Positions 17,212-25,780 of a DNA stretch of 33,051 bases are shown piece after piece. Positions within the stretch are counted from its first letter, which is position 1; each line of letters begins with the position of its first letter. Origin of the DNA: CAZBQG01 sp964493945 (lineage in GTDB: Bacteria > Pseudomonadota > Alphaproteobacteria > Rhodospirillales > UBA2165); assembly GCA_964493945.1 (NCBI GenBank), contig CAZBQG010000013.1, positions 1 to 33,051 of the forward strand. The letters run 5' to 3'. Below the pieces are notes generated by a model. The model worked only from the letters and a program-made list of their open reading frames with translations, ran no database searches and had not been told where the DNA came from. The translations under genes were made by a program, and so were the position numbers.

Positions 17212-17940
17212 GACCACTTCGTCATGTGCAACAGCCGGTTTCTGGAGGAAATGCCCGAACTAGAGGACATGATGGTGCCGGGTAATAGCTTCGAGACCAT
17301 CCTCCGCGCCAGTATTGAGATGGGCCTGCATCCCGATATAGAAGATGAGAAGAAAGATTGGATCGCTCTGCGCCTTAGCCGCCACAAGGCGCTGCAGACC
17401 TTCGAGCGCCAATGGAAAAGCGGCCACTGGGAGCAGATAAACAGATACCGTACCCATAACGGCGGCACCTTGATCATGGGGACTGGGATCTCCGAACAAA
17501 AAAGGGTGGAAGAAGAGCTGCGCAGGACCCAGAGCAGTCTCATGGAAGCCATCAGCAACGTGACCGTCGGCGTCGATATTTACGATGCCGATGACCGGCT
17601 TTCCATAACCAGCACCGGATGGCAAAGAATTGGCCCCCAAAACCCCGACCTGTTCGTCATCGGCAAAACCTTCGAAAACATATTGCGCAAAACCGTGGAG
17701 CGGGGACGCATCCCGGATGCAATGGAAGACCCCGAAACCTGGATTCAATGGCGCATCGCCCGGCACAAGGAGAAAAAAGGGAGCGTTGAATATTTGCTGG
17801 ATGGCGGCAGTTGGGTCCAACTCACCGAATACGGCACCGATGACGGCGGCACGATGGTCACCCGCAGAGACATCACCCAGCGCAAGAACGCCGAGGAAAA
17901 AATTGCCGCTTCGACCCTCGAAAAAGGGGTGCTGCTTTAG
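17212..17940 (+). pseudogene. Middle part of the same histidine kinase (PAS 5 and 6), ends at second in-frame TAG
   Basis: This is in the same frame as the preceding segment. It completes the fifth PAS domain (HFVMCNSRFLEE onward) and holds a sixth (SLMEAISNVTVGVDIYDADD), ending DITQRKNAEEKI before the kinase core. An ATG at 17224 could start an isolated product, but no ribosome site is apparent. The frame ends with TAG at 17938-17940. The residues around it (GVLL, stop, EI) match the start of a HisKA_2 domain, usually LLKEIHHRVKNN, so the TAG replaces Lys, Gln or Arg. It lies seven bases before the run of N, where contig-end base quality may be poor. Confidence 0.82.
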
Positions 17941-17947
17941 GAAATCC

Positions 17948-17957
17948 NNNNNNNNNN
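17948..17957. other. Assembly gap (10 N) inside the histidine kinase
   Basis: Ten N interrupt the phosphoacceptor motif. If the usual HHRVK residues are missing, the true gap is about 12 bases, so ten N is a placeholder. The phospho-accepting histidine therefore cannot be seen. Confidence 0.95.
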
Positions 17958-17959
17958 AA

Positions 17960-18532
17960 AATAATTTTCAGATCATCGCCAGTCTGCTGGACCTGCAGGC
18001 CAGCACCGAGGTAAGCAAGGAATCGGTCAAAGCCCTGACCAAGAGCCGGCAGCGCGTTATCGTATTGGCCCGGGCCTATGACCATTTATATGCCAGCAAG
18101 GATTTGACGCATATCGGGGCACGGGACTATCTGACCTCCATGGTCAGCGGCTATGCAGTGGAATTATCGGCTGGCAGCAAGAATATTTCCCTGGCCCTGG
18201 CCATCGAGGAAATCACCCTGGGAAGCGATCAGGCGGGTTCGTGCGGCCAGATTGTCAGTGAGCTGATTTCGAACTCGCTCTCTCATGCTTTCCCTGACGG
18301 ACGTTCGGGCACCATCGAGATTTCACTGCACCGGGCCAATGAAAACTCCATCTGCCTTGCCGTATCGGATGATGGGATCGGGCTTCCGGCTCATTTCGAT
18401 ATTGAACAGGAAAACGCGCTGGGTCTGAAATTTGTCTCTGTTTACGCCCAGAAGCTGGGCGGTGAATTGAACGTTGGAGACGGTGCCAAAACCGTTTTCC
18501 AGGTTTCCTTCCTGGAAAGTCTGGCGGCCTAA
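17960..18532 (+). pseudogene. Histidine kinase C-terminal part: HisKA_2 dimerisation and HATPase domains
   Basis: This is the C-terminal 190 residues of the kinase. It opens with NNFQIIASLLDLQ, the end of the HisKA_2 phosphoacceptor region. The ATP-binding domain follows, with the N-box SELISNSLSHAFPDG, the G1 box SDDGIGLP and the G2 region ENALGLKFV. All look intact. Without the upstream TAG codons and gap it would complete a protein of roughly 1,130 residues. No response-regulator gene is nearby. The TAA stop overlaps the convergent CoA-transferase stop by four bases. Confidence 0.88.
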
Positions 18533-18538
18533 CCGCCA
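18522..18538. terminator. Short symmetric hairpin over two convergent stop codons
   Basis: TGGCGG (18522-18527) pairs with CCGCCA (18533-18538) around the loop CCTAA, which contains both the kinase TAA and the CoA-transferase TAG. It could slow polymerases from both sides, but there is no T-tract, so activity is uncertain. Confidence 0.4.
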
Positions 18539-19716
18539 ACGATACCGGCGGCCAGCAATTCCTCGATCTCGGCGGCCGGCAGGCCGGCTTCGCGCAAAAT
18601 CTCCTCCCCATTCTCGCCCAGCCCCGGGGCGCCCCGGCGGTATTCGGCCGGCGTCCCTTCAAAACGCGCCGCGTCCCGCGCCTGACGCAAAGGACCGGCT
18701 TCGGGGTGCGTGTTTTCCTGGATTATGCCGGCTGCCTCAATCTGGGGATGGTGGATCATTTCGTTACGTGTCAAAACCGGCGCACAGGGTACCCCTTCAG
18801 CATCAAAGCGCCGGACCCATTCGGCGGTTTTGCGCCCTGTCAATTCGGCCTGGATCAGGGCCAGCCGGTCATTGATGTTGAGATCACGCAGCTCCGGCGT
18901 CGCGAAACGGGGATCGGTAAGCCAATCGGGGTGCTCCAGGGCACGGGTCAGGCCGGCCCATTGGGCATCGGTCATTACCGCAACGCTCATATGGCCATCT
19001 TCAGTCTCATAAATCAGGTCGATGAAACTGGCCGCCCGTTGGGGCGCCACCGTCTCACCCACAAAGGTCTGCCCGCCCATGTCGGAGGACCATAAAAACG
19101 CAACGATGCTGTCCAGCATGGAAAGCCGGACATGCTGGCCCTCACCGGTTCTTTCGCGGGAAAGAAGCGCTGCCGTGATCGCCTGCGAAGCGGTGATCGC
19201 GGTCAGCTTGTCGGGTAAGATAGTGCGCACCAGGCGGGGCCGCTGATCGTCGGCGCCACCCTGCACCGAGGCAAGCCCGGAAAGCGCCTGGACGATGGGA
19301 TCATAGACCGGCTTATGGGCATAGGGACCGACCTCGCCAAAACCGCTGAGCGAGACATAGACGATTTTAGGCGCCACGGCCCGGATATCCTCGAAGCCCA
19401 CCCCCATGCGTTCCACCACGCCCGGGCGGAAATTCTGCACCAGAGCATCACATGTTTTTGCCAGACGCTTGAGCACATCCACCCCGGCGCTTGTTTTGAG
19501 ATCGATGGTAATGGACCGCTTGTTGCGGTTGTTGTTCAGGAAGGTAGCCGAATATCCAGCCTTCCAGTTGCCGGCGGCACGGGTGAAATCGCCCCGCCCA
19601 GGCGGTTCCACCTTGATCACATCGGCGCCCTGGTCGGCCAGGATCATGGTGCCGTAAGGGCCGGCGATCACGGCGCTCAGATCGAGGATGCGAAAACCGC
19701 TGAGAGGGCCGGCCAT
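18529..19716 (-). CDS. Family III CoA-transferase (CaiB/BaiF type)
   Basis: This 395-residue enzyme moves CoA between organic acids, as formyl-CoA and carnitine CoA-transferases do. The N-terminus GFRILDLSAVIAGPYGTMIL, the segment VIKVEPPGRGD, FLNNNRNKRSITIDLK and LVQNFRPGVVERMG are typical. The predicted catalytic aspartate is Asp139 in KPVYDPIVQALSGL. The length is normal. The substrate is unknown. Its start lies eight bases after the GST stop, so these two are co-transcribed, probably with the amidase upstream. The TAG stop overlaps the kinase stop. Confidence 0.92.
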   Translation of the reverse strand: MAGPLSGFRILDLSAVIAGPYGTMILADQGADVIKVEPPGRGDFTRAAGNWKAGYSATFLNNNRNKRSITIDLKTSAGVDVLKRLAKTCDALVQNFRPGVVERMGVGFEDIRAVAPKIVYVSLSGFGEVGPYAHKPVYDPIVQALSGLASVQGGADDQRPRLVRTILPDKLTAITASQAITAALLSRERTGEGQHVRLSMLDSIVAFLWSSDMGGQTFVGETVAPQRAASFIDLIYETEDGHMSVAVMTDAQWAGLTRALEHPDWLTDPRFATPELRDLNINDRLALIQAELTGRKTAEWVRRFDAEGVPCAPVLTRNEMIHHPQIEAAGIIQENTHPEAGPLRQARDAARFEGTPAEYRRGAPGLGENGEEILREAGLPAAEIEELLAAGIVGG

Positions 19717-19724
19717 GGCAGGGT

Positions 19725-20441
19725 TTACCGGCGCTGGAACTGGGTCTGGCCAAACAGATTATCGATCGCTTTTTCATCCAGCCCCTTGTTCAGGCGGCCC
19801 GAATGATCGCCCAGCAGATCGATCCCCCGGCGCACGGCGGGGCGCGCCTTCATGGCTTCGAGCCAGCGCTGGAAATGGGGAAATTCGTCGATCTGGATAT
19901 GCCGGCGCCGATGTCCCCGGACCCAGGGAAAGGTGGCCATGTCGGCGATGGAATAATCCGGCCCGCCCAGATATTCACTCTCAACCAGGCGGTTATCGAT
20001 TACCGCGTAAAGCCGGGCCACTTCGTTATCGTAACGCTGTTGGCCATAGGCGATTTCGGCCTCGCCGGCGATCTTCGGGGCATAATTATTGAAATGGCTT
20101 TGCTGGCCGAACATGGGCCCGACGCCACCCATCTGGAACATGAGCCATTGCAAAACCACCGAGCACTGCCGGTCATCCGTCGGCATGAATTGGCCCGATT
20201 TTTCAGCCAGATAGATGAGCATGGCGCCGGTCTCAAAGACCGAAAAGGGCGCGCCCCCCGGCCCATCATGGTCAAGCAGCGCCGGGATCCGGTTGTTGGG
20301 GCTGATGGCCAGGAAATCCTTTTCGAACTGGGCGCCCTGGGTGATGTCGACGGCGATGGGCGTGTAATCCAGGCCGGTCTCCTCGAGCATAATATGGACC
20401 TTCTGCCCGTTGGGCGTCGGCCAGCTATAAAGATCGATCAT
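19725..20441 (-). CDS. Glutathione S-transferase, nu-class/YfcG-like
   Basis: This is a 238-residue GST. The N-terminal thioredoxin fold begins MIDLYSWPTPNGQKVHIMLE, whose TPNG motif marks the YfcG/YghU (nu-class) disulfide-bond oxidoreductase type. The glutathione-contact region NNRIPALLDHDG and FETGAMLIYLAEKSG follow, then the helical C-terminal domain. I start at ATG 20441, with GCAGGG upstream. A longer frame from 20516 reaches toward the amidase gene and adds 25 unlike residues. The neighbours suggest a role in a catabolic pathway, perhaps glutathione-dependent isomerisation or detoxification, which is inference. Confidence 0.92.
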   Translation of the reverse strand: MIDLYSWPTPNGQKVHIMLEETGLDYTPIAVDITQGAQFEKDFLAISPNNRIPALLDHDGPGGAPFSVFETGAMLIYLAEKSGQFMPTDDRQCSVVLQWLMFQMGGVGPMFGQQSHFNNYAPKIAGEAEIAYGQQRYDNEVARLYAVIDNRLVESEYLGGPDYSIADMATFPWVRGHRRRHIQIDEFPHFQRWLEAMKARPAVRRGIDLLGDHSGRLNKGLDEKAIDNLFGQTQFQRR

Positions 20442-20512
20442 GATGCAACCCTGCCCCGCTGGAAAATTTTGGAGGGTAAACCTAACCTGAAAGCCCCGCC
20501 AAACCAACCGGC

Positions 20513-22006
20513 TCAAGGCGTAGTCGAAGGAGGGCGCCGGTGACGGGTGGCCTGCTCATAGGCATGGGCCAAGCCGATCATCCTGGCATCGTCATAAGGC
20601 CGGCCCAGGAAGGTGATCCCGGCCGGCAGATCGTCCGTCGTAAATCCGGCGGGCACGACGATGGAGGGAACGAAAACCAGAAATGTATTGATGGTGGGCG
20701 CGCCCTTCTGATCTGTATAGGGCGGATTTAGACCGTCTTTTAAAAATGTTGGCTGATGTTCCACCGCCTTGTGAACGATGGCGTCCAGCCGGTGATCAGC
20801 CATCAGTTTCAGAAATTGCGTCATCAGGGTCTGGCGCGCCTCCAAATGGGCGCGGTACTGATCGATGGTGGGATTGCGGTTGAGCCAGCGGTTCCTGGCA
20901 CCTCTGGTCAGTTGGTCGAAAAAGGGAGATGCGGCGGCTTCGCTTCTGCTGGCGAAGGGGGGATTGGCGCTTCCCTTGAAATATTCGTCAAACCCCTGCT
21001 CGCCACTGTCTGGCGGGCCGACCCAAGTGGCCAGAAGCTCATCCAGGCCGGGCAGCTCTATGGGATCGATAAGCTCTGCCCCCCCGGCCGCCAAATCCTC
21101 CACCGCCCGCTCGAACACTTCACTGATCTTTTCGAAATCCTCCGAGCCGGGCTCGGAATGAAAGCCGATGGATTGCCGCAAAATACCCAGGCGTGCGCCC
21201 TTCAGCCCGTAATCCCCCATCTCATCGGCGAAGCTGGCCGGCGCCTGGCCGACACCGTAGGCCGTAACCGGATCATCCGGATCATAGCCGATCATGGCAT
21301 CCAGCAATCTGGCCAGATCACCGACGTTGCGCGCCATGGGCCCGAGGGATCCGTTGATCGCGGGCCAGCCGCCAAAGACACCGGTGCGGCTGACCAGGCC
21401 GGCGGTTGGGCGCATGCCGGCAACACCGTTCCAGATGGAAGGCCGCCGGATAGAAGCCAGCCCTTCCTGCCCCACCGCCAGGGTGCAGAAATTGGCCGAT
21501 ACACAGGCCGCCGAGCCGCCCGAGGATCCACCCACGGTGCGTTCCAGATCATATACATTGCGCGTCGCGCCAAAGAGCGAGCCGTAAGTATCTCCCGCCC
21601 CCAGCTCTCCCAGCGTGGCCTTGCCAATAAATATGGCACCGGCTTCCTTCATTTTGGCGACGGCGAAGCAGTCACGCCCGGGGAAATGGTTCTCATACAT
21701 CACCGAGCCCATGGTCGTCGGCATTTCCGCAACATCGGCCTGATCCTTGATGATCACCGGAATGCCATGCAGGGGACCGACGAGACCCGATGATTTGAAG
21801 GCCTGGTCCAACCGGTCGGCTTCTTCCAGGGCTTTTGGATTTACACTGATCACGGCGTTTATTTCAGGGCCCTTCTGGTCATAGGCCTCGATCCGGTCCA
21901 GATAGGCCTGGACCAATTGCCGGGCGCTCAGCCCGCCGGTACCAAACGCCGCGTGAATTTCGGCGATGGTCGTCTCCAGAACGTCAAATGCTTTGGATGA
22001 ACTCAT
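20513..22006 (-). CDS. Amidase-signature family hydrolase
   Basis: This 497-residue enzyme belongs to the amidase-signature family (GatA, fatty-acid amide hydrolase), which cleaves amide bonds with a Ser-cisSer-Lys triad. The triad is visible as Lys87 in GIPVIIKDQADV, Ser162 in TVGGSSGGSAA and Ser185 in EGLASIRRPS. The usual TDTGGSIR loop is replaced by GQEGLASIRR, a subfamily variant that keeps the nucleophile. The absence of gatB and gatC nearby argues against a tRNA amidotransferase role. ATG 22006 has a GGAGAGAGGA site upstream. It heads a minus-strand cluster with the GST and CoA-transferase. Confidence 0.92.
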   Translation of the reverse strand: MSSSKAFDVLETTIAEIHAAFGTGGLSARQLVQAYLDRIEAYDQKGPEINAVISVNPKALEEADRLDQAFKSSGLVGPLHGIPVIIKDQADVAEMPTTMGSVMYENHFPGRDCFAVAKMKEAGAIFIGKATLGELGAGDTYGSLFGATRNVYDLERTVGGSSGGSAACVSANFCTLAVGQEGLASIRRPSIWNGVAGMRPTAGLVSRTGVFGGWPAINGSLGPMARNVGDLARLLDAMIGYDPDDPVTAYGVGQAPASFADEMGDYGLKGARLGILRQSIGFHSEPGSEDFEKISEVFERAVEDLAAGGAELIDPIELPGLDELLATWVGPPDSGEQGFDEYFKGSANPPFASRSEAAASPFFDQLTRGARNRWLNRNPTIDQYRAHLEARQTLMTQFLKLMADHRLDAIVHKAVEHQPTFLKDGLNPPYTDQKGAPTINTFLVFVPSIVVPAGFTTDDLPAGITFLGRPYDDARMIGLAHAYEQATRHRRPPSTTP

Positions 22007-22114
22007 AAAATCCTCTCTCCTGCCCTTACCCGTTTAATGTGGCCGCTTGTCACCTAACCCGATAAGATAACGGGACGGCTTAATTGGCAAGACGCAAACA
22101 GGGGAGATCAGGCC

Positions 22115-22858
22115 ATGACCGAACGGGTTTGGGATAAATTCCTGACGGAACGGGACAGACAGGTGTTCGAGGCCAGCGGTTTTGGTGCCCGGGCCGGGTT
22201 TGGCAAGAAACCCGCCCTGCTCGTCATCGACGTCAATTACGCCTTTTGCGGCGATAAGCCCGAGCCCATTTTGGATTCTATCAAGAAATACGCCACGTCA
22301 TGCGGCGAGGATGCCTGGGAAGCGCTGCCCACCATCCGCAAGCTGGTGGATGCCTGCCGGGCCAAGGGCGTGCCGGTGATCTACACCACCGGGCAGCGCC
22401 GCGACGATAACTGGGACAATGGCGGCTGGGGCTGGAAGCGGGGGGATAGGCCGGATGAAGCGAAGATCGCCGAGACCATCAAACCCAACCGGCCGGGCAA
22501 TGACATTATGGATGAAATCGAACCGGGGCCCAAAGACATCGTCATCCGCAAGCTCAAACCCAGTGCTTTTTTCGGAACTCCCTTGATGGCTTTTCTGAAC
22601 GATCTGGGCGCTGATTCCCTGATCGTCACGGGGACCACCACATCGGGTTGCGTCCGCGCCTCGGTGATCGACGCCTTCAGCCTGAATTTGCGCCTGGCCA
22701 TCGCCGAGGAAGCTTGTTTCGACCGCTCCCAGGCTTCCCATGCGATCAATCTGGCAGACATGCATGCCAAATATGCAGACGTGTTGCCCACCGACGAAGT
22801 GCTTGATTTCATCGAGACCCTGGAGGTGGACTACAACCTGCCATCGGGCACCAGCTAA
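22115..22858 (+). CDS. Isochorismatase-family hydrolase (N-carbamoylsarcosine / maleamate amidohydrolase-like)
   Basis: This is a 247-residue cysteine hydrolase. The expected triad is Asp39 (LLVIDVNYAF), Lys148 (RKLKPSAFFGT) and Cys179 (TTTSGCVRASVIDAF). The TTSGCVRA and FDRSQASHAINLADMHAKYADV segments resemble N-carbamoylsarcosine amidohydrolase and maleamate amidohydrolase more than true isochorismatases. It therefore probably releases ammonia from a small amide or carbamoyl compound. It has ATG 22115 with GGGGAG nine bases upstream, and is divergent from the amidase gene across 108 bases. Its TAA overlaps the convergent neighbour by four bases. The exact substrate is not known. Confidence 0.9.
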   Translation: MTERVWDKFLTERDRQVFEASGFGARAGFGKKPALLVIDVNYAFCGDKPEPILDSIKKYATSCGEDAWEALPTIRKLVDACRAKGVPVIYTTGQRRDDNWDNGGWGWKRGDRPDEAKIAETIKPNRPGNDIMDEIEPGPKDIVIRKLKPSAFFGTPLMAFLNDLGADSLIVTGTTTSGCVRASVIDAFSLNLRLAIAEEACFDRSQASHAINLADMHAKYADVLPTDEVLDFIETLEVDYNLPSGTS

Positions 22859-23928
22859 AGCCTGCCCGCGATTTCGGGACCATCCGGGTGATAACGGTAG
22901 GCGCGGAACACCCAGTTCCCCTCGCCCCCGCTGCTCTGTCCGCGCACCGTGCCCATATGGGGCGAAATATATTCCCAGACGATCTCGCCCTCAGGCGTGA
23001 CCTCGAACAGGCGCCCCCAGAGCCCCTCGCAAATTAATGTGTTGCCGCTCCATAGCCGTTGGCAGCCGCTGATATGGGGGCTGTGGAAAGACCAGGGCGG
23101 CGAGCCCTGATAGCTCCAGACCTCCTCACCCGTGGTGGCGTCCATCTCGATCACCCGTGAGCTGGCCAACTGGCCCGGGGCATAAAGCCCATTGGCGAAA
23201 AACATGATATTGCCGTTCTCCAGCACTTGGCAGTCATGGGGTCCGCCCCAGGCGTCTCTCTGCATTTCCCAGCAGGGTTTTTTGGTTTCGCGGTCGATGA
23301 TGATCAGCCAGCTACTACGTCTGAGGCTGATCATGTAATCGCCATTTTCAAGTGGCCAGAGGGCATTGGCGTGGGAGAATTCTTCCCGGTTATTCAAGGG
23401 ATGAATGGGGTAGTTCTCGATCTCCAGATCATCCTGGGCATGCCATTCCCAGACGACTTTACCGGCAGAGTCCAACTCATGGATGGTATCGCCCAGCACA
23501 CCACCATCTTTCATTTCGCTTCCCGGGGTGCCGCCCCTGAGCCTTGCCTTCGAGGCCTCCGTGAAGCGCTCAAAGCCCAGATAGACCGTATTGCCGTTGG
23601 CCAGGCGGTGAAAATCATGGTGCTGAGCGCGGGCGTCGCATTCCCAAATTATTTTTCCCTGCCAGTCGTATTGGCGGATCACCCGCATCTCTTCGCGGTC
23701 CTTGGGGGCGTTCAGGTCCTTGCGGACGGGGGCCAGCAAATTGCCGTTGGTGAGAAGCTTGCCATAGCCGGAGCGAAAGCCCTCCAATTCCCATTGATGA
23801 ACCTGCTCTCCCTCCATGTCGATCAGATAGGCTGTCTGGGATTGCTGATGAATGGGCGCAAACAGGGTAAATCCCGGCGTCGCCCTTGCCTTGTCATGTT
23901 CAAGTAATCCTGTCTGAGCGCAGCGCAT
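22855..23928 (-). CDS. Arylsulfotransferase-family beta-propeller protein, no signal peptide
   Basis: This 357-residue protein resembles the arylsulfotransferase (ASST) propeller family. Repeated blades end in an N/S-G turn: LLTNGNLLA (about residue 61), LANGNTVYL (111), LENGDYMISL (195), LENGNIMFF (238) and LWSGNTLICE (295). Histidines at blade starts (QHHDFHR, SHANALWP, GPHDCQ, FHSPHISG) fit an active or metal site at the propeller axis. I choose ATG 23928 because it has an AGGGGTGAG site and lies four bases after the upstream methyltransferase stop. A frame open from 24207 adds 93 unlike residues antisense-free but overlapping that gene. No signal peptide is seen, whereas characterised ASSTs are periplasmic, so function is uncertain. 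Confidence 0.82.
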   Translation of the reverse strand: MRCAQTGLLEHDKARATPGFTLFAPIHQQSQTAYLIDMEGEQVHQWELEGFRSGYGKLLTNGNLLAPVRKDLNAPKDREEMRVIRQYDWQGKIIWECDARAQHHDFHRLANGNTVYLGFERFTEASKARLRGGTPGSEMKDGGVLGDTIHELDSAGKVVWEWHAQDDLEIENYPIHPLNNREEFSHANALWPLENGDYMISLRRSSWLIIIDRETKKPCWEMQRDAWGGPHDCQVLENGNIMFFANGLYAPGQLASSRVIEMDATTGEEVWSYQGSPPWSFHSPHISGCQRLWSGNTLICEGLWGRLFEVTPEGEIVWEYISPHMGTVRGQSSGGEGNWVFRAYRYHPDGPEIAGRL

Positions 23929-23932
23929 GATC

Positions 23933-24619
23933 TCACCCCTTTTCCATGATAAATGCCTGTGTCGGCTGATCGAAATGGATACCGTCTGCCCGCGCCTCAC
24001 CGAAACTCTCGAAGCGTTTCCTGAGATCAGCAACCTCTGCCTTGTCCAGATCGCCGCGCGCCCTGTCCATAGCGATCTGGCCGGCCCGGAAAGAAATAAA
24101 GCTCTCGAACTTGGTGTCGCTAACATAAGCGATGCGGCGGAAATTATTAAAGCTCTTTGCCAGGCGCTCGAGCGCTTCGATGGCCAGGGCGCGCACTTCG
24201 GTTTCATCGTGGTAGGGCTTTATCATTTCGTGGAAAGAACCGGCGGCGACCGGCTCGGCGATGAACAAAACCCCGCCCGGGGCCAGCACCCGGCTGGCTT
24301 CCGCCAAACCCTGGGCCATCATTGGCGGCGGGACATGATGCAGGCTGTTGAAAAAGAAAATGATATCAAAGCAGGTATCGGCAAAAGGTATCTTCTGGGC
24401 GACGCCCTCATGATAGGTCTCCACCCCCTCCGGCTCCACCATGCGGGCCCGCTCTAGCTGGACCTCTCCCGGCTCCAGGCCCGTGACCTTGCCGCCCATC
24501 CTGGTCAGCAGGCGGGCCATACGCCCCGTGCCGCATCCCACATCCAAAATTCTAGCGCCGGCCAGGGCAAGATGTTCGGCGAACACGTCTTGGTTGGTTC
24601 GTCTCGGACCGAAATTCAC
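23933..24619 (-). CDS. Small class I SAM-dependent methyltransferase
   Basis: This 228-residue methyltransferase shows motif I ILDVGCGTGRMARLL (about residues 24-38), acidic GLEPGE at the end of strand 2, FDIIFFFNSLHHVPPP for motif II and LAPGGVLFIAEP for motif III. It looks like a UbiE/Methyltransf_11 type. It starts with GTG at 24619, with AGAGAGGG upstream. It is tightly coupled to the arylsulfotransferase-like gene downstream and divergent from the amidohydrolase gene. The substrate is unknown. A shared substrate with the propeller protein is possible. Confidence 0.88.
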   Translation of the reverse strand: MNFGPRRTNQDVFAEHLALAGARILDVGCGTGRMARLLTRMGGKVTGLEPGEVQLERARMVEPEGVETYHEGVAQKIPFADTCFDIIFFFNSLHHVPPPMMAQGLAEASRVLAPGGVLFIAEPVAAGSFHEMIKPYHDETEVRALAIEALERLAKSFNNFRRIAYVSDTKFESFISFRAGQIAMDRARGDLDKAEVADLRKRFESFGEARADGIHFDQPTQAFIMEKG

Positions 24620-24758
24620 GGTGCCCTCTCTGTCCCTGTTATGGGCCGGCGATCATAAGGCCGAAACCGGAGATTTCAATCACCTCCCAGCCGCGATAGT
24701 ATTGCCCTCTGGAAAATCAGAAAGGGGAGGCGGCCGCGCCAGCGGCTGGATAATTGAC

Positions 24759-25754
24759 ATGGCCATAGACATGCACGCCCATTTTTTTACCGAACATTTA
24801 GTCGACGCGCTCCGTTCGCGTACGGAACAGCCCATGATCATTGAGGATGGCGAAGACTTCATCATGGTCCGGGCGGGCGATTCCAAGCCTCTGCCCAAGG
24901 GCTTCCAATCCATCGACAAGCGTTTAGAGCTGATGGATTCCATGGGCATCGACATGGCGGTGCATTCCATTCCGGGCCTGTTCCAGATCGAGGGCGAGCC
25001 GATCGAGGCCTCCTTGCCCCTGACCCGCGCCAACAATGACGGGGTGGCGGCCATCCACGCCGCTTATCCCGACCGTTTCGCCGGTTTCGCGCTTCTTCCC
25101 CAGGCGGACATGGATGCCGCCGCCGAGGAATTCGACCGGGCCATGGGCCTGCCCGGCATCATCGGTGCCATCGTGCCCGGCAACGGCTTCCTCACCTTGC
25201 AGAGCGCGCAGCATTTCCGCCCGCTGTTTGAGGTGGGCAACCGCCACAAGGCAATCATCTTAGTCCATACCGGCCCGCTGCCGGGCGAGACGCTGTGGCC
25301 GGTAATCGAGGATCTGGACAATAGATGGATCCGCCAGGGAACCCTGGATATGCAGCAAAGGCTGTCGGCCAACATGATTACGCTGTGCCTGACTGATTTC
25401 CTGGATGATTATCCCGACGTCACGGTGATGAGCCACAATCTGGGCGGCAACATCCCCTTCGAGGTTGAGCGCATGGATCATCTGGTGCTGGCCCTCAATC
25501 CGGACGAGGAACCGCCATCGCAACGCTTTCGCCAGACCAATATTCTGATCGATTGCAATTCGCTGGGCGAGCGCTGCATCGAGCGCGGCGTAGAGGTTTA
25601 TGGGGTGGACAAGATCGTCTACGGCACCGACGGTTCGGCCTTTTCCATGGACTGGTCAAACAAGGCTATCGCCGCCGCCCGCATAGATACGGCGGACAAA
25701 CGGGCCATCCTGGACGGCAACGCCAAGACCATGCTGGAGCTCCGCTTGAATTAG
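24759..25754 (+). CDS. ACMSD-like amidohydrolase / decarboxylase (Amidohydro_2)
   Basis: This 331-residue metal-dependent TIM-barrel enzyme belongs to the family of aminocarboxymuconate-semialdehyde decarboxylase and related aromatic-acid decarboxylases. Predicted metal ligands are His6 and His8 (DMHAHFF), His170 (ILVHTGP) and Asp291 (YGTDGS), with His226 (VMSHNLGGN) as catalytic base. I start at ATG 24759 because the HAH motif must be near the N-terminus. The frame is open upstream to 24441 but crosses the methyltransferase gene. The ribosome site is weak. It ends with TAG, and a hairpin follows. Location beside amide and CoA enzymes supports a catabolic role. Confidence 0.88.
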   Translation: MAIDMHAHFFTEHLVDALRSRTEQPMIIEDGEDFIMVRAGDSKPLPKGFQSIDKRLELMDSMGIDMAVHSIPGLFQIEGEPIEASLPLTRANNDGVAAIHAAYPDRFAGFALLPQADMDAAAEEFDRAMGLPGIIGAIVPGNGFLTLQSAQHFRPLFEVGNRHKAIILVHTGPLPGETLWPVIEDLDNRWIRQGTLDMQQRLSANMITLCLTDFLDDYPDVTVMSHNLGGNIPFEVERMDHLVLALNPDEEPPSQRFRQTNILIDCNSLGERCIERGVEVYGVDKIVYGTDGSAFSMDWSNKAIAAARIDTADKRAILDGNAKTMLELRLN

Positions 25755-25780
25755 GCGCGGGGGGGGCTTCCGCTTCGGCC

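Noticed and set aside
17209..17940. Reassignment of TAG to an amino acid
   Set aside because: TAG ends ccmE, zapE, the ACMSD-like gene, the CoA-transferase and the 440-residue methyltransferase at their expected C-termini, so TAG is a normal stop here.
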